Positions 16,197 through 23,893 of a stretch of DNA of 61,019 nt are shown piece after piece. The position numbers were made by a program, and so were the translations under genes. The stretch covers positions 1-61,019 of the forward strand of contig PQXE01000005.1 in NCBI GenBank assembly GCA_003194495.1, in the 5' to 3' direction. The DNA is from Deltaproteobacteria bacterium (lineage in GTDB: Bacteria > Desulfobacterota > Dissulfuribacteria > Dissulfuribacterales > UBA3076). Position 1 is the stretch's first letter. Each line of letters starts with the position of its first letter. Under the pieces are notes generated by a model that ran no database searches, was not told the origin of the DNA, and saw only the letters and a list, made by a program, of their open reading frames with translations.

Positions 16197-17123
16197 TCAA
16201 CCCTTTGTAAGAAGCAGAGATAGCAGGGCCATTCTTATCGCCACTCCGTTTGTCACCTGATCCAGGATTACGGAGTATGGCCCATCCGCCACCTCCGGTG
16301 CCATCTCCACTCCACGATTTATAGGTCCGGGGTGCATGATCAAGGCCCCTGATTTAGCCAACTTGACCTTGTCAGGGCTGAGGCCGAAGAACATTGCATA
16401 CTCTCTTACAGAAGGGATAAGGCTCTGTCCCTGACGTTCCTTTTGAATCCTGAGGACTATTATTACATCCGCATCTTCTAAGGCCTCTTCCATCTTCAGG
16501 ACCACTTTTGCCCCGAGGACTTCTGATTGACGTGAAGGAAGCATGGTGGCAGCCCCTGACACAACCACCTCGGCCCCCATCTTTGTGAAGGCCTGTATAT
16601 CTGAGTGAGCTACTCTGCTGTGAAGGATATCTCCCAGTATGGCAACTTTTAAATTATCAATATGCCCCAGGTGTTCCCTTACGGTAAAAAGGTCCAATAG
16701 GGCCTGGGAGGGATGCTCGTTTGTACCATCTCCAGCATTGATTACAGCCGAGTTAACGTATTTTGTGAGCAGGTGAGGAGTCCCTGAATGGGGGTGGCGC
16801 ATGACTATGACATCAGGTTTCATTGCCTCGATGTTTTGTGCGGTATCAATAAGGGTTTCGCCTTTTACAACACTGCTGGCCTTGGCTGAAAATGACACCG
16901 TGTCTGCGCTCAATCGTTTGGCTGCCAGCTCGAATGAGAGTCGAGTCCTGGTACTCGGTTCAAAGAAAAGATGAACTACGGTTTTGCCTCGGAGCGGTGG
17001 TACCTTCTTAATGGGTCTTTCAAGGATATCTTTGAGAGACTCGGCAGTATCCAGAATGAAAGTGATCTCGTCCGGTGAAAGGGTGGACATTCCTAATATG
17101 TGTCGGGCAGTGAAGCGATTCAT
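16197..17123 (-). CDS. pyrB: Aspartate carbamoyltransferase catalytic subunit
   Basis: PyrB joins carbamoyl phosphate and aspartate, the committed step of pyrimidine synthesis. The start ATG 17123 gives 308 residues, the usual size. The carbamoyl-phosphate loop FEPSTRTRLSFELA (about residue 55) and the aspartate-site MHPGPINRGVE are intact, and VMRHPHSGTP is typical. No pyrI is present. The frame extends upstream in phase to 17180 through an attenuator-like hairpin, as if a leader peptide were fused, but family alignment favours the internal ATG. It is first in the pyrB-pyrC operon. Confidence 0.94.
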   Translation of the reverse strand: MNRFTARHILGMSTLSPDEITFILDTAESLKDILERPIKKVPPLRGKTVVHLFFEPSTRTRLSFELAAKRLSADTVSFSAKASSVVKGETLIDTAQNIEAMKPDVIVMRHPHSGTPHLLTKYVNSAVINAGDGTNEHPSQALLDLFTVREHLGHIDNLKVAILGDILHSRVAHSDIQAFTKMGAEVVVSGAATMLPSRQSEVLGAKVVLKMEEALEDADVIIVLRIQKERQGQSLIPSVREYAMFFGLSPDKVKLAKSGALIMHPGPINRGVEMAPEVADGPYSVILDQVTNGVAIRMALLSLLLTKG

Positions 17124-17126
17124 GCC

Positions 17127-17159
17127 AAAAAAAAGCCTCCTTTTTGGAAAAAAGGAGGC
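17127..17159 (-). promoter_or_regulatory. Attenuator-like terminator in the pyrB leader
   Basis: On the coding strand GCCTCCTTTTT and AAAAAGGAGGC form an 11-bp hairpin followed by eight Ts, ending 3 bases before the pyrB ATG. The only AGGAGG near the start is inside the 3' arm. A short leader frame beginning at ATG 17180 runs through the hairpin in phase with pyrB. This resembles UTP-sensitive attenuation of pyrBI in enterobacteria. Regulation is inferred. Confidence 0.65.
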
Positions 17160-17290
17160 AGTGCGCGGCGTGTATGCCAAAATATTTTGTCACGAACAAG
17201 CATTGTTTTCATAATGTTGGATGTAGCACAAAGCATGCTCATGAGTCAAGTAAGTCTCGTTTAAACTAAAAATAAAAATTAGATACTAAA

Positions 17291-17475
17291 CTCGACTTTG
17301 GCCATTTTTAATTCATGGTTGTTGGGCTAACTTACTGAAATTATTATATCTAGCTTGAATTGGATCAAATCTACCCATAAAAAATCGGGGTATGAGTGCT
17401 TGTAATTCCCAAATCGTGCAGCTAACTCCTTGATTTTTCTGGTTTTATAATAATCGAAAAATGGCCAAAGTCGAG
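17291..17475. mobile_element. 185-bp MITE with perfect 19-bp ends and 5-bp target duplication
   Basis: The left end CTCGACTTTGGCCATTTTT (17291-17309) is matched perfectly, inverted, at 17457-17475. CTAAA flanks both ends directly (17286-17290 and 17476-17480), the expected footprint of transposition. The inside has no coding frame. The autonomous partner is not in the window. Confidence 0.8.
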
Positions 17476-17484
17476 CTAAACCGA

Positions 17485-17560
17485 CATCCTTCATTTACCA
17501 GTTTACACTTTTTTCAAAAAAGTGTGTATTATCGAATTGAATGCCGATGTTGAAACTGGA
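17485..17560. repeat. Dispersed repeat R1, copy B
   Basis: It shares CATCCTTCAT, AGTTTACACTTTTTTC, TATCGAATTGAATGCCGATG and GAAACTGG with the inverted copy at 47591-47730, and part of this with 10044-10161. The palindromic ACTTTTTTCAAAAAAGT could form a hairpin. Confidence 0.65.
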
Positions 17561-18063
17561 TGTTGATTCGATGCGGGTCAATACCCGGAATGTTATCGAG
17601 ATAATAGTTGTATAGATTTCCATATATTCAATTTCACTGCGTTATCGGTCGTCGGAGTATTACAATACGCCTTCCTCCCTCTGGCCTTGTGAAATTAAAT
17701 ATCTGAAAACCTATAGGTTAGATCTTTAATCCCGTTTTCAATTGTCCAACGGGCACTATACTCTCTGAGAATTTTCCTGCTATCCAGTCCGTTCCCTTAA
17801 GGGTGGAACCGAAACATCGCAGTTTTGCCATTTGATTCTTTACACTTCAGGACGCAATGAAGTATATTTTCTATGTATGTTGAACTGGAATTTCAAAGGT
17901 CCGGTCAGTATAGGTATGCTCTTCATCATAAAACAGCCATATTGGATTTGTATGTAAAAATGAATCGATATACTTTTTGACTCTCTTGTTTTGTTTAATG
18001 CACATGGTCAAATCGGCAGCTAATCTCTCAATTTAGATATTAAAACCAAAAAAGGAGGAGAGT

Positions 18064-19959
18064 ATGGCACGAAAATCATTTCCAAAAGCAAAAATTGCGG
18101 GGAAAAAACGTATTCTCAACGCACGGAAGGATACGCCGGACATTCGGGACCGCATGTACGAGCCTGCCCTTGTTCAACTGCAGCCTGAGATCGATAACCG
18201 CAGCGGGACAGATGTCCTTGATCAGGGCGAGGAAGGGGCCTGTACCGGTTTTGGCCTGGCGGCTGCCATCAATCTGCTGAATGTCAAGAAAAGAAATCTG
18301 CAATTCAAGGCCAGTCCGCGGATGCTTTATGAAATGGCGAAGAAGCATGACGAATGGCCGGGTGAGGATTACGCAGGGTCAAGCTGCCGGGGAGCGATAC
18401 GCGGCTGGAAAAACATGGGAGTCTGCAGCGAAGAGGAATGGCTCTATTCGGTGGACGATCCGGGGACGCTGACCATCGCGCGGGCCAAGGCAGCCCGGTC
18501 ATGCACAGTCGGTGCCTATTATCGTCTGCGGCCGGAAATCAACGACTACCATGCGGCGCTCAATGAAGTCTGTGCCATATACGTTTCAGCCGATGTTCAC
18601 TCCGGATGGTTTGCCACCAAGGCAGCGAAGAAAAACGATCTGGCCATTATCATGCCTTCGAGTACTATTGAAGGCGGCCATGCCTTTGCCATTATCGGCT
18701 ACAACAGTCAGGGCTTCATTGTCCAGAATTCATGGAGCCCGAAATGGGGTTCCAAGGGCTTCGCCATTTGGCTGTATGAAGACTGGCTGCAAAATATAAA
18801 TGACGGCTGGGTATTCCGGCTGGCCATCCCGACGCCGAATATCTTCGGGCTCACCTCCCGCTCGCTGGTTACCGTTGATGCGGAAACAGGCAAAGCAGCA
18901 CCGACAAGGCTGGAAATCGCCGGCCACTTCGTGCATTTTGATGACGGTAAATTGAAAGAACGTGGCGATTACTGGAGTAATGCCGATGATATCCTGAAAA
19001 CGGTGAAACTCATTAGTGAATCTGTCGGCACCGAGGCATACAACCATCTGCTCATCTATGCCCACGGAGGTCTGAACAATCCCGCCGCATCGGCAAAACG
19101 TATCGCAGCATTGAAGGACGGCTTCAAGCGCAACGGCATCTATCCCTTCCATATCATGTACGACACCGGCCTGGTTGAAGAATTTAAGGATGCCGTTGTG
19201 CGTGCCTTCAGCGGCAAGCGCACGGAAGGATTTTTTCGAGACTTGTATGATAAATTGATCGAACAGAGTGACCTGTTGATAGAAGACTTTGTCCGTAAAC
19301 CGGTTACTCCCATCTGGGAAGAGATGAAGAACGATGCCCTTCTGCCGTTCGAGCGGCAAAAGGACGGCAAAATAAGCGACGGTTTGTTCGTCATCAAGGC
19401 TTTTGCCGAGGCATTACAGGATACCCATCTGAAAATTCACTTGGCCGGACACAGTACCGGTGCTATTCTGCTCGGCCATCTGCTGCATGCCCTCGATGTC
19501 CTCGACATATCCGATTTGATCAAGAGCTGCAGTCTGATGGCTCCGGCCTGCTCGATTGATTTCTACAAAGAGCACTATGAACCAAGGCTGAATGGGCAGG
19601 ATACCGGTAGGGCAAAAGTCAGGCTGCCTGCACTGGCTATATACGATCTCACGGAAAAGCTTGAACTGGACGACAATGTTGCCCTTGTTTACCGTAAATC
19701 ATTACTCTGGCTGGTGTCCCGCGCTCTTGAACGGCAAATCGACAAGCCCCTGCTGGGAATGCAGCATTATGCGAAACAATTGACTGTGCATCCGGGCATG
19801 TCGATCCACTATTCGAATGGCAAAAAGGGTGTTACCACCAGCACCTCGCATGGCGGGTTTGATAACGATGTCAAGACAATGAACACGATTATGACACAGA
19901 TACTGGGGGGGAAAAAGCCAGCAAAACCGTTTACCGAGAACGAGATGAAAGGATACTGA
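18064..19959 (+). CDS. Papain-like cysteine peptidase fused to an alpha/beta-hydrolase domain
   Basis: This 631-residue protein has two enzyme folds. Residues about 20-260 form a C1 (papain) peptidase domain: the oxyanion Gln and catalytic Cys in DQGEEGACTGFGLAAAI, the His in EGGHAFAIIGYN and the Asn in VQNSWSPKWGSKGFAIW. Residues about 300-600 form an alpha/beta hydrolase: YAHGGLNN as the oxyanion-type loop, the nucleophile elbow LAGHSTGAILLG, and a late TSHGG that could hold the catalytic His. No signal peptide is visible; the basic N-terminus suggests a cytoplasmic location. It has a strong AAGGAGGAG site, stands alone, sits next to mobile DNA and is followed by its own terminator. Function unknown; an accessory or defence effector is only a guess. 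Confidence 0.75.
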   Translation: MARKSFPKAKIAGKKRILNARKDTPDIRDRMYEPALVQLQPEIDNRSGTDVLDQGEEGACTGFGLAAAINLLNVKKRNLQFKASPRMLYEMAKKHDEWPGEDYAGSSCRGAIRGWKNMGVCSEEEWLYSVDDPGTLTIARAKAARSCTVGAYYRLRPEINDYHAALNEVCAIYVSADVHSGWFATKAAKKNDLAIIMPSSTIEGGHAFAIIGYNSQGFIVQNSWSPKWGSKGFAIWLYEDWLQNINDGWVFRLAIPTPNIFGLTSRSLVTVDAETGKAAPTRLEIAGHFVHFDDGKLKERGDYWSNADDILKTVKLISESVGTEAYNHLLIYAHGGLNNPAASAKRIAALKDGFKRNGIYPFHIMYDTGLVEEFKDAVVRAFSGKRTEGFFRDLYDKLIEQSDLLIEDFVRKPVTPIWEEMKNDALLPFERQKDGKISDGLFVIKAFAEALQDTHLKIHLAGHSTGAILLGHLLHALDVLDISDLIKSCSLMAPACSIDFYKEHYEPRLNGQDTGRAKVRLPALAIYDLTEKLELDDNVALVYRKSLLWLVSRALERQIDKPLLGMQHYAKQLTVHPGMSIHYSNGKKGVTTSTSHGGFDNDVKTMNTIMTQILGGKKPAKPFTENEMKGY

Positions 19960-19967
19960 GTTCCAAG

Positions 19968-19993
19968 GCCCCCGGAGCAATTTTCCCGGGGGC
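19968..19993. terminator. Bidirectional terminator hairpin
   Basis: GCCCCCGG and CCGGGGGC pair (8 bp) around AGCAATTTTC between the convergent stops of the peptidase fusion and fhs. It is GC-rich and well placed for both genes. Confidence 0.65.
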
Positions 19994-20011
19994 AAGGCGC
20001 ATATTCCGGTT

Positions 20012-21775
20012 TTAGAAAAGACCGCTTACTTTTCCGGTCTCCGTATCTACATCGATTCTGCGATAGGCCGGATCAGAGCCGGTTCCGGGCATGAGGCTTA
20101 TGGCGCCGGCGACCGGGACAACAAAACCCGCACCCTTGTAGGTCAGGATATCCCGCACAAGCAGGTTCCATCCCTTGGGTACGCCCTTGATGTTCGGGTC
20201 GTCTGCCAGACTGAGGTGGGTCTTTACCATGCAGGTCCCCAGCTTGGAGATCTCAGGATCCTTTTCCATGGCCTTGGCCTTGGCAAGTGCCTCCGGAGTG
20301 TAGGTAACGCCGTCACCGCCATATACCTCCCTGGTGATCAGTTCTATACGCTCGCGAATGGGCATATCAAGATCATAGAGGAGGCGGAATTCGTTCTTTT
20401 CTTCACAGGCATCGACAACTGCATCTGCAAATTCCAGAGCACCGTCTCCACCCTTCAACCAATGCTCGGACACGGCCGCCCGCGCACCGGCCTGCTCACT
20501 CATCCTGCGAACTACGGCGATCTCGTCCTTGGTATCATTGTAAAAGGCATTAATACAGACCACCGGGTTGATGCCTGCCTTTTTTACAGTCTCAATATGA
20601 TGGACCAAATTTGCGCATCCCTTCTCCACCCACTCTACATTCTCACCATTGTACTCCTCGGGCATCGGACGGCCCGGGCGGGGTATGGGCGCTCCTCCGT
20701 GGCATTTTAGTGCCCTGATGGTGGCCACTACTACTGCGCAGTTGGGTTTGAGTCCGCTGAAGCGACACTTCAAGTTCCAGAATTTCTCAAAGCCGATGTC
20801 AGCACCAAAGCCGCTCTCAGTTACCAAGTAGTCGGTAAGCTTTAATCCTATCCTGTCGGCAATGACCGAAGACTGGCCTATGGCAATATTTGCAAATGGT
20901 CCTGCATGCACCAGGCAGGGTTGACCTTCAACAGTCTGCATGAGGTTGGGATTGATGGCCTCTACCATCCAGGCGGTCATGGCACCGGCCACTTCGAGAT
21001 CTTCCGTTGTAACGGGCTTTCCTGTACGGTCATAGGCAAGCACTATACGGCCCATACGTTCTCTGAGATCCTTGAGGTCATTTGCTATGGCAAGTATCGC
21101 CATGATTTCCGAGCTGACGGCTATGTTGAACCCGCTCTGCATAGTAAGGCCGTCCATCCGCCCTCCCAATCCAAGCGTAATGTTCCTCAGGGCCTGGGCG
21201 CAGAAATCCATTATCCACTTGAACTCCACGCTCTTGGGGTGGATATTGAGACGATTCAGTCCCCTCCGGCCCAACTGTTCGTCTGTATAGTTGGACTCGT
21301 GCTGCATGCGGGCGGTCAAGGCGGTCATGCCCAGATTATGGGCATTCATGATTGCGTTGATATCACCCGTGAGCCCGAGAGAAAATCTCGAAAGCGGAAT
21401 GACCAGCGAAAGACCCCCTCCTGCCGCGCTGCCCTTGATATTGAAGGTGGGTCCTCCGGATGGCTGCCGTATGGCGCCCATCACGTTCCTGCCCCTCTTC
21501 CCGAGCCCTTCCATAAGACCTACTGCACAGGTGCTTTTACCCTCACCCAATGGAGTGGGCGTAACAGCAGTCACGTCGATGTATTTCCCGTCCGGCTTGT
21601 CCTTGAGACGTTCCAACACCTTGGCATAATCGATTTTTGCCACATGGTGGCCATAAGGAAGAAGCTCTTCCTTTTCAAGGGCCAATTCCTCACCAAGCTG
21701 ATATACTGTCTTCATGTTTTCTTCGGCAGCTTCTGAAATTTGCCAGTCTTTCATTTTAGTTGGATCTAGTTTCAT
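20012..21775 (-). CDS. fhs: Formate-tetrahydrofolate ligase
   Basis: Fhs makes 10-formyl-tetrahydrofolate from formate, ATP and tetrahydrofolate, the entry to the methyl branch of the Wood-Ljungdahl pathway and to C1 metabolism. The 587-residue protein has the ATP loop [16 protein letters not shown] (about residue 73), the family signature [16 protein letters not shown] and the C-terminal [14 protein letters not shown]. It is slightly longer than clostridial enzymes (about 557), within the proteobacterial range. GGAGAATC precedes the ATG. It is transcribed alone from a structured leader (21813-21879). Adjacent folD or CODH/ACS genes are absent. Confidence 0.95.
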   Translation of the reverse strand: MKLDPTKMKDWQISEAAEENMKTVYQLGEELALEKEELLPYGHHVAKIDYAKVLERLKDKPDGKYIDVTAVTPTPLGEGKSTCAVGLMEGLGKRGRNVMGAIRQPSGGPTFNIKGSAAGGGLSLVIPLSRFSLGLTGDINAIMNAHNLGMTALTARMQHESNYTDEQLGRRGLNRLNIHPKSVEFKWIMDFCAQALRNITLGLGGRMDGLTMQSGFNIAVSSEIMAILAIANDLKDLRERMGRIVLAYDRTGKPVTTEDLEVAGAMTAWMVEAINPNLMQTVEGQPCLVHAGPFANIAIGQSSVIADRIGLKLTDYLVTESGFGADIGFEKFWNLKCRFSGLKPNCAVVVATIRALKCHGGAPIPRPGRPMPEEYNGENVEWVEKGCANLVHHIETVKKAGINPVVCINAFYNDTKDEIAVVRRMSEQAGARAAVSEHWLKGGDGALEFADAVVDACEEKNEFRLLYDLDMPIRERIELITREVYGGDGVTYTPEALAKAKAMEKDPEISKLGTCMVKTHLSLADDPNIKGVPKGWNLLVRDILTYKGAGFVVPVAGAISLMPGTGSDPAYRRIDVDTETGKVSGLF

Positions 21776-21812
21776 TAGAAGATTCTCCTTTGTAAAAATT
21801 TCTGGACGTAGA

Positions 21813-21879
21813 CCCGGACATGATATAAATGGGTGTTCCCATTTATTAAAAAAGTCCCTGCTGAAGGAGAATGTCCGGG
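21813..21879 (-). promoter_or_regulatory. Nested stem structure in the fhs leader
   Basis: CCCGGACAT (21813-21821) and ATGTCCGGG (21871-21879) can close a 9-bp stem. Within it ATAAATGGG and CCCATTTAT form a second 9-bp hairpin with a four-base loop. It lies 38 bases upstream of the fhs start on the coding strand. No U-tract follows, so it is not a plain terminator. Candidate cis-regulatory RNA or operator; unproven. Confidence 0.4.
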
Positions 21880-22016
21880 TTTGTGGATTTGTAACCGTTC
21901 ACGGGATTACAATGCCCGTTTTAACGCAACAGAATTTGTTAATCACAGACTATATTAACTACCCTAGATGGGTTTTTTTTTCAACAAATGGAGGGAAAAA
22001 TTGTGGAGGCTAAAAA

Positions 22017-22637
22017 TTGTTACTGGAAATAGATCCGGAAAGACCCCGTCCTCGACAGATAAACAGGGTGGCAGAGGTCTTGAGAAAGGGAGAAATAATC
22101 GTATATCCCACAGATACCTGTTATGGCATAGGAGCTGATATCTTTAACAAGAAAGCAATCGAACGGATTTATCAGATCAAGGGGCTCCATAAAAGCTCAC
22201 CTTTCAGTTTTGTATGCGCAGATCTCAGAGATATAAGCAAATATGCCTTTGTGACAGACTATGCTTACCGAATATTGAGACGTTTTTTGCCCGGCCCTTA
22301 CACCTTTGTCCTGAAGGGGTCCAGGGAAGTCCCCAAAATGATGCTTACAAAACGCCGCACTGTTGGAATTCGTATTCCATCTCACCCGGTCTGTGAGGCA
22401 ATAGCTGAGGCACTGGGAAATCCGCTCATAAGTACCTCAGCCGTCATAGGTGATGGACCTGTATGGTCAGATCCCAAAGAAATTAATGAAGTCTTGGGAA
22501 AGAGATTGGCTATGGTCGTAGATTGCGGAATTATTCCTGCGGTGCCGTCAAGCGTTATATCGTTGGTAAATGACGAGCCCCTGGTGCTCAGAAAGGGTAA
22601 GGGTGATTGCTCTATCTTTACAGATACTGAATTTTGA
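22017..22637 (+). CDS. tsaC: L-threonylcarbamoyladenylate synthase (Sua5/YciO/TsaC)
   Basis: This 206-residue enzyme makes threonylcarbamoyl-AMP for the t6A modification of ANN-decoding tRNAs. Typical motifs are YPTDTCYGIGAD (about residues 30-41), KGLHKSSPFSF (the K-R/H-S ATP loop, here with H in place of R/K), GPYTFVLKG, VGIRIPSHP and ISTSAV. It lacks the C-terminal Sua5 domain. The start is a TTG at 22017, supported by GGAGG 8 bases upstream; no nearer ATG would keep the N-terminus. It converges on the HU gene. YrdC-like members of this family may have other roles, so the gene name is likely, not certain. Confidence 0.85.
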   Translation: MLLEIDPERPRPRQINRVAEVLRKGEIIVYPTDTCYGIGADIFNKKAIERIYQIKGLHKSSPFSFVCADLRDISKYAFVTDYAYRILRRFLPGPYTFVLKGSREVPKMMLTKRRTVGIRIPSHPVCEAIAEALGNPLISTSAVIGDGPVWSDPKEINEVLGKRLAMVVDCGIIPAVPSSVISLVNDEPLVLRKGKGDCSIFTDTEF

Positions 22638-22652
22638 ATGTTGAGTCCTGAA

Positions 22653-22958
22653 TTATGGAAGGGAATTAGACTTCAAGTCCTTGCCTGTCTTGAAAACTAC
22701 GCGGTAATTTGAAGGGCATACTGTGAGCAAACCTGTCTTAGGATTTACAAATTCGCGTTTTTTTTGCCTATGTAGTGAAAAACTTCCTATCCCCCTGATC
22801 TCTACCCTTCTTTTTTCTTTAAGTGCTGAAATCATCGCGTCAAAGACCACATCAACTACGGTTTCGAGGTCTTTTTTCATGTGTTGCGAAAAACCCTGTT
22901 GCAACCGGACAACAAGATCACCCTTCAATATAGACTGTGGCTGTTGATCAGATCCCAT
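22653..22958 (-). CDS. HU/IHF-family DNA-binding protein
   Basis: This 101-residue histone-like protein has the expected helical N-half (KGDLVVRLQQGF...VVDVVFDAMISAL) and the beta-arm region beginning with the conserved RVEIRGIGSFS and ending NPKTGLLTVCPSNYRVVFKTGK. In the arm, NPKTG keeps the DNA-intercalating proline region. ATG 22958 overlaps the sppA stop by 11 bases, so it is translationally coupled as the third gene after rpsA-sppA. IHF beta lies next to rpsA in many proteobacteria, which favours an IHF-beta-like role. Confidence 0.87.
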   Translation of the reverse strand: MGSDQQPQSILKGDLVVRLQQGFSQHMKKDLETVVDVVFDAMISALKEKRRVEIRGIGSFSLHRQKKREFVNPKTGLLTVCPSNYRVVFKTGKDLKSNSLP

Positions 22959-23883
22959 AAGAAACCGGACTGCCTGCGGGAGATCCCAGTAACTGCCGGA
23001 GAGCATTGCCCAAGGTCTTTGCCCCTTCTTCCTGTAAAAGCTCCCTCATGATTGAAATGCGGTTTTTCTTGGGATAGACGAGTTCAGGCCTTCCTTCTAT
23101 TCCCGCCAGACCGGCAGCCTTATCTACAGCCACGCTGAAGTTGCCCAGTTCGTCTACCAATTTGGCATCCAGGGCCTGATGACCTGTCATAATACGTCCG
23201 TCAGCAATGGCTGAAACCTGCTCTTCCGGGAGCTCTCGACTCTGAGCTACTGCCGTTACGAATTGCTTCTGTATGTCTTGCATTACTCCCTGGAGCAAAG
23301 CCCGTTCATCTCCTGTCATATCTCTGGTGACGGAGCCCAAATCCTTGAAAGTGCCGCTCTTTACCACGGTTGTCTTGATCCCGAGTTTTTCCAACAGACC
23401 TTCTATATTGGGCATCTTCATAATAACCCCGATACTTGCCGTCACCGTGCCGGGGTTGGCCACAATATGCCTGGCACCTAAAGACGCATAGTACCCACCT
23501 GATGCTGCTACTGTGGCAAGAGATGCCACTACAGGCTTTTCCTGGTCCAGTCTTCGGATCTCTTCATATAGTTCCTGAGACGCCCCAACCGCACCACCGG
23601 GGCTGTTTATACGGATTACCACGGCCTTGATTTTCTGATCATATCGAAAATCCCGCAGGGCCTTTATGGTAGCCTCGGGTTCAGTGATAAGACCTTTGAT
23701 ATCCACCACTCCGATTTTATCTCCGTGGTAGATCGAAGGACTGGTAATTCCGCCCTTTGTTGTCCACAATATTAACAGAAAAATGGCCACTGTGATGAGT
23801 ATGGTAAACACTCCGATGGTGGCCAGAGCTACCAATAACGGATTGGCGTATCGCCGTTCTTTGCGCGTCCGCAACTCTTGCAT
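22948..23883 (-). CDS. sppA: Signal peptide peptidase SppA
   Basis: This 311-residue membrane serine protease degrades cleaved signal peptides. One N-terminal transmembrane helix (about residues 17-40) is followed by the ClpP-like fold. RINSPGGAVGAS is the oxyanion region, LATVAASGGYYAS holds the nucleophile Ser, and SGTFKDLGS holds the catalytic Lys. This is the short single-domain form, which works as an oligomer. It lies between rpsA (10 bp upstream) and the HU/IHF gene (overlapping). Confidence 0.92.
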   Translation of the reverse strand: MQELRTRKERRYANPLLVALATIGVFTILITVAIFLLILWTTKGGITSPSIYHGDKIGVVDIKGLITEPEATIKALRDFRYDQKIKAVVIRINSPGGAVGASQELYEEIRRLDQEKPVVASLATVAASGGYYASLGARHIVANPGTVTASIGVIMKMPNIEGLLEKLGIKTTVVKSGTFKDLGSVTRDMTGDERALLQGVMQDIQKQFVTAVAQSRELPEEQVSAIADGRIMTGHQALDAKLVDELGNFSVAVDKAAGLAGIEGRPELVYPKKNRISIMRELLQEEGAKTLGNALRQLLGSPAGSPVSYGI

Positions 23884-23893
23884 GATTTCCGGC

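Larger units (their letters stand above)
17215..18063. other. Long intergenic region with miniature element and repeat
   Basis: It holds the 185-bp element at 17291-17475 and repeat R1 copy B at 17485-17560. From 17571 to 18040 I see no gene, tRNA or strong repeat. The last 15 bases carry the ribosome-binding site (AAAAAAGGAGGAG) of the peptidase fusion gene. Confidence 0.6.
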
